64,000 nucleotides of DNA from contig JANOBD010000127.1 in the NCBI GenBank assembly GCA_031411495.1, forward strand, positions 1 through 64,000, given 5' to 3'. The translations under genes and the position numbers were made by a program. The notes beneath the pieces were generated by a model, which worked only from the letters and a program-made list of their open reading frames with translations, did not search any database and was not told the DNA's origin. Origin of the DNA: JANOBD01 sp031411495. GTDB lineage: Bacteria; Planctomycetota; Phycisphaerae; Tepidisphaerales; Tepidisphaeraceae. Shown here one piece after another: positions 62,074 through 64,000 of this stretch; the first letter of the stretch is position 1, and each line of letters begins with the position of its first letter.

Positions 62074-63380
62074 GTACACCCTCACCCAAGCTCAACTACG
62101 GCCGACCCACGAAGCCCCTCGAAGACTCCAAGCCGACGAACGATGTCCATCCGCACATGCAGATGATCGATGTGAGCAAGCATTCAGTCGAGAGCATGTT
62201 TGAGGTTCTGCTGAGTCGCGCCCTGGAAATGCGCGCCAGCGACCTCTTCATCACTGCCGCCGAGCAGCACTTTGCAGTGCAGGTCCGTCACCTGGGCATT
62301 GTCCGGCCGATCAGCGTGATGACCATGGACGAAGGAAAACGTCTCGTGGCACACATCCGCAATGGCAGCGGTGCGGATGTGAACGAGCGCCGCAAGCCGT
62401 CCGACGGCCGCTGGATTTTCCGCGCCAGCGACCTCTCGGAAGAAGATGACGACGTCGATCTCCGCATTAACTTCCTGCCGACCATGTACGGTGAAGATTG
62501 TGCGATTCGCCTGCTGATCCGTGGCCGGGCGATCTATAAGATCGATCAGCTCGGCATGACGGGCGACCAGCTCTCCGCGTATACGAGCATGATCGACTCG
62601 CCCAGCGGGCTGATCTTTATCACGGGTCCCACCGGCTCAGGCAAGACGGCTACGCTGTACGCATCGCTCGCCAAGCTCAACGACGGCAAGCGGAAGATCA
62701 ACACGATCGAAGACCCGGTCGAATACGCGATCGAAGGCTTGCACCAGAGCCAGACCAATCCGGCGATCGATCTCGGTTTTGCTGAGCTGCTTCGCGCGGT
62801 GATGCGACAGAGCCCCGACGTGATCATGATCGGCGAAATTCGCGATGAAGAGACCGCGAAGATCGCCGTTCGCGCCGCCAACAGCGGCATCCTCGTCATC
62901 GCAACGCTGCATGCGCCGGACGCCGCCAGCGCGATCCAGTCGATGCGCGCCTTCGGTATCCCCAATCACTTCCTCGCGGCCAGCCTGCGTGGCGTCGTCT
63001 CGCAGCGGCTCGTGCGAACCCTCGATCCGGAGAGTCGGACGTCATTCGATCTCTCCGACGCGCCGCACACGTTCGACGACGTCCGTCACCTGCTCGGACC
63101 CGACGAAGGCAAGGTGCTGTTTGCACATGTGCCCACCGAAAAGAACCACATGACCGGCTACAACGGCCGGACCGGTGTCTTTGAAGTCATGCCCAGCACC
63201 AAGGCGCTTCGCGTGTTGATCGCGGAAGGCGCGCCGGTCGAAACCATCCGCAACCAGGCTCGAACCGAGGGGATGCTCCCGTTCCGCCACGCGGCACTGC
63301 TGCAGGTCGCGCGGGGCGTCACCAGCACGGAAGAGCTCTTCCGCGTCATCCCCACGGAACAGCTCCTCGTCGACTTCTGA
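62070..63380 (+). CDS. GspE/PilT-like secretion or pilus ATPase
   Basis: 436 residues. Hexameric motor ATPase of the type II secretion/type IV pilus group: N-terminal region MRASDLFITAAEQHFAVQV, Walker A GPTGSGKTATL (about 185-195), Asp box TIEDPVEYAIEGLHQSQ, Walker B VIMIGEIRDEETA, and the His box ILVIATLHAPDAASA. The CxxC...CxxC zinc site that usually follows SQRLVRTL in GspE/PilB is absent: the sequence reads LDPESRTSFDLSDAPHTFDD, so it is PilT-like there or has lost the site. It overlaps the STAS gene by 4 bp and is translationally coupled. A strong terminator follows. Pilus or secretion subunits are not encoded nearby. Confidence 0.88.
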   Translation: MSTPSPKLNYGRPTKPLEDSKPTNDVHPHMQMIDVSKHSVESMFEVLLSRALEMRASDLFITAAEQHFAVQVRHLGIVRPISVMTMDEGKRLVAHIRNGSGADVNERRKPSDGRWIFRASDLSEEDDDVDLRINFLPTMYGEDCAIRLLIRGRAIYKIDQLGMTGDQLSAYTSMIDSPSGLIFITGPTGSGKTATLYASLAKLNDGKRKINTIEDPVEYAIEGLHQSQTNPAIDLGFAELLRAVMRQSPDVIMIGEIRDEETAKIAVRAANSGILVIATLHAPDAASAIQSMRAFGIPNHFLAASLRGVVSQRLVRTLDPESRTSFDLSDAPHTFDDVRHLLGPDEGKVLFAHVPTEKNHMTGYNGRTGVFEVMPSTKALRVLIAEGAPVETIRNQARTEGMLPFRHAALLQVARGVTSTEELFRVIPTEQLLVDF

Positions 63381-63406
63381 TTCCCGAAAGTTCGATCCAT
63401 TCGAGA

Positions 63407-63437
63407 GAGGTCCGCACGCCGAGTGCGGGCCTCTTTT
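63407..63437 (+). terminator. Rho-independent terminator after the ATPase gene
   Basis: GAGGTCCGCAC pairs with GTGCGGGCCTC (one G-T) around a 5-nt loop and is followed by TTTTCGTTT. Confidence 0.9.
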
Positions 63438-63848
63438 CGTTTGGTCGTCGGATAAGCAGCGTGCACTGACCCGCGCCGGCACACAAACATGCGCGAGCAC
63501 GCACGCTGCGTCACAACGGCGCTCGCAAGTCGCTGCGCAACTGCCCGGGATGCTGCTCCTGCCGCGACTATCAGACCTGACGTTGCGATGAATCTCCGGT
63601 GACAGTTCGGTCGCGTCGTTCCTACAGACACGGAGCACTCCGGAACGCCTTCGTCCGAGAATTTCGCCGGTCGCAATGCGCCGTGTGCGATGCGGCTGAA
63701 GAAGCCGCGATTATCGGTTGTCACCGCCGACATGTGAATTGTGCGAAAGCCGTGTCAGGTCGCGCAGAAGAACTGCCGAACTCACCAATCGAAGCGACGC
63801 GCTGCCCCTGTGGCACGTGCGCTATCAGGTGGGAACCGGAGTCAAGAC
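63438..63848. other. 411-bp gap before the right-edge gene
   Basis: No frame of protein-like composition, no hairpin or repeat I can support. It should carry the promoter of the gene that starts at 63849. Confidence 0.4.
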
Positions 63849-64000
63849 ATGTCGAAGCGTCAGCTGGTGAATCGAGTCGGGCGAACACAGACGGGTCGTT
63901 CTCATCACAAGGGTGGAATGCTACTCCAGCGCGCAATCGGGACCACGGTGCAATCGCTGGAGGAGCGCCGCCTGCTCGCCAATCCCGTCGCCGACGCCGG
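63849..64000 (+). CDS. 5' end of a surface protein with an LEPR-XLL-type N-terminus (cut by the window)
   Basis: ATG at 63849 opens a frame that runs off the window. It begins M-S-K-R-Q-L-V and reaches VQSLEERRLLANPV about 38 residues in. LE(E/P)RRLLA is the short motif found at the start of very large exported planctomycete proteins, where it seems to act in targeting. The rest is missing, so size and role are unknown, but the gene is likely long and surface-exposed. No ribosome binding site stands out. Confidence 0.75.
   Translation, partial: MSKRQLVNRVGRTQTGRSHHKGGMLLQRAIGTTVQSLEERRLLANPVADA

Noticed and set aside
1..64000. tRNA or rRNA genes
   Set aside because: No cloverleaf with a GTTCRANNC loop in a suitable gap and no rRNA-like sequence was found by eye; a tRNAscan run would settle it.

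Overview
GC-rich chromosomal DNA of a bacterium that looks like a planctomycete, most likely of the Phycisphaerae (Tepidisphaerales-like). The clues are several secreted proteins ending in a VPEP/APEP motif, a hydrophobic stretch and an Arg cluster (PEP-CTERM), usually preceded by a two-repeat dockerin-like module (FDDLL.LAQHY). A gene at the right edge begins with an LEERRLLA motif, and there are many small palindromic REP-like elements. The assignment is an inference from gene content; no rRNA or tRNA gene is visible.

Layout. 1-13 kb: the start of a leftward gene, secreted hypotheticals, a YciF-like ferritin-fold protein, a DUF4139 protein, a 973-residue repetitive PEP-CTERM protein, ahcY, and a rightward pair of PEP-CTERM proteins (one a PQQ-type sugar dehydrogenase). 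13-24 kb: DUF4230, GH127 arabinofuranosidase, DUF3445, a double M16 peptidase, a GxGYxYP protein, a repeat-bounded segment and dinB. 24-34 kb: hybrid histidine kinase, a decayed dockerin/PEP-CTERM gene, a small PEP-CTERM protein, UbiA-like prenyltransferase, aminotransferase, membrane protein and a DinG-type helicase. 34-48 kb: 7Fe-type ferredoxin, CopA, an extremely acidic protein, arfB, an AsmA-like protein, amidohydrolase, a GltS-like carrier, GT-C-like membrane protein, beta-lactamase-fold hydrolase and DUF3565. 49-64 kb: HExxH metalloprotease, plsC-cdsA pair, lipoprotein, three leftward PEP-CTERM proteins, a GH15 enzyme fused to a ferredoxin domain, a coupled STAS/GspE-PilT-like ATPase pair, and the start of an LEPR-XLL-type surface protein.

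The most unusual object is the helicase gene at 31531-34191. A complete REP-associated tyrosine transposase (RAYT, HUH family) sits inside it, in the same reading frame, bounded by two perfect 27-bp inverted REP palindromes. The insert measures 615 bp (205 codons) and contains no stop, and the helicase motifs on both sides are intact. The gene therefore encodes one 886-residue DinG-RAYT-DinG polypeptide. A third REP copy with compensatory stem changes lies at 35950-35975. Other notable items are the GH15-ferredoxin fusion (59044-61485), a 40-bp inverted repeat pair bounding about 0.8 kb (21923-22717), and a dispersed dockerin/PEP-CTERM family with one decayed member.

Most genes are ordinary housekeeping or secreted functions in short transcription units. 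Likely co-transcribed groups are 9130-12630, 51962-53576 (8-bp overlap), 61630-63380 (ATGA overlap), 38935-39899 leftward, and the helicase with its downstream membrane protein.
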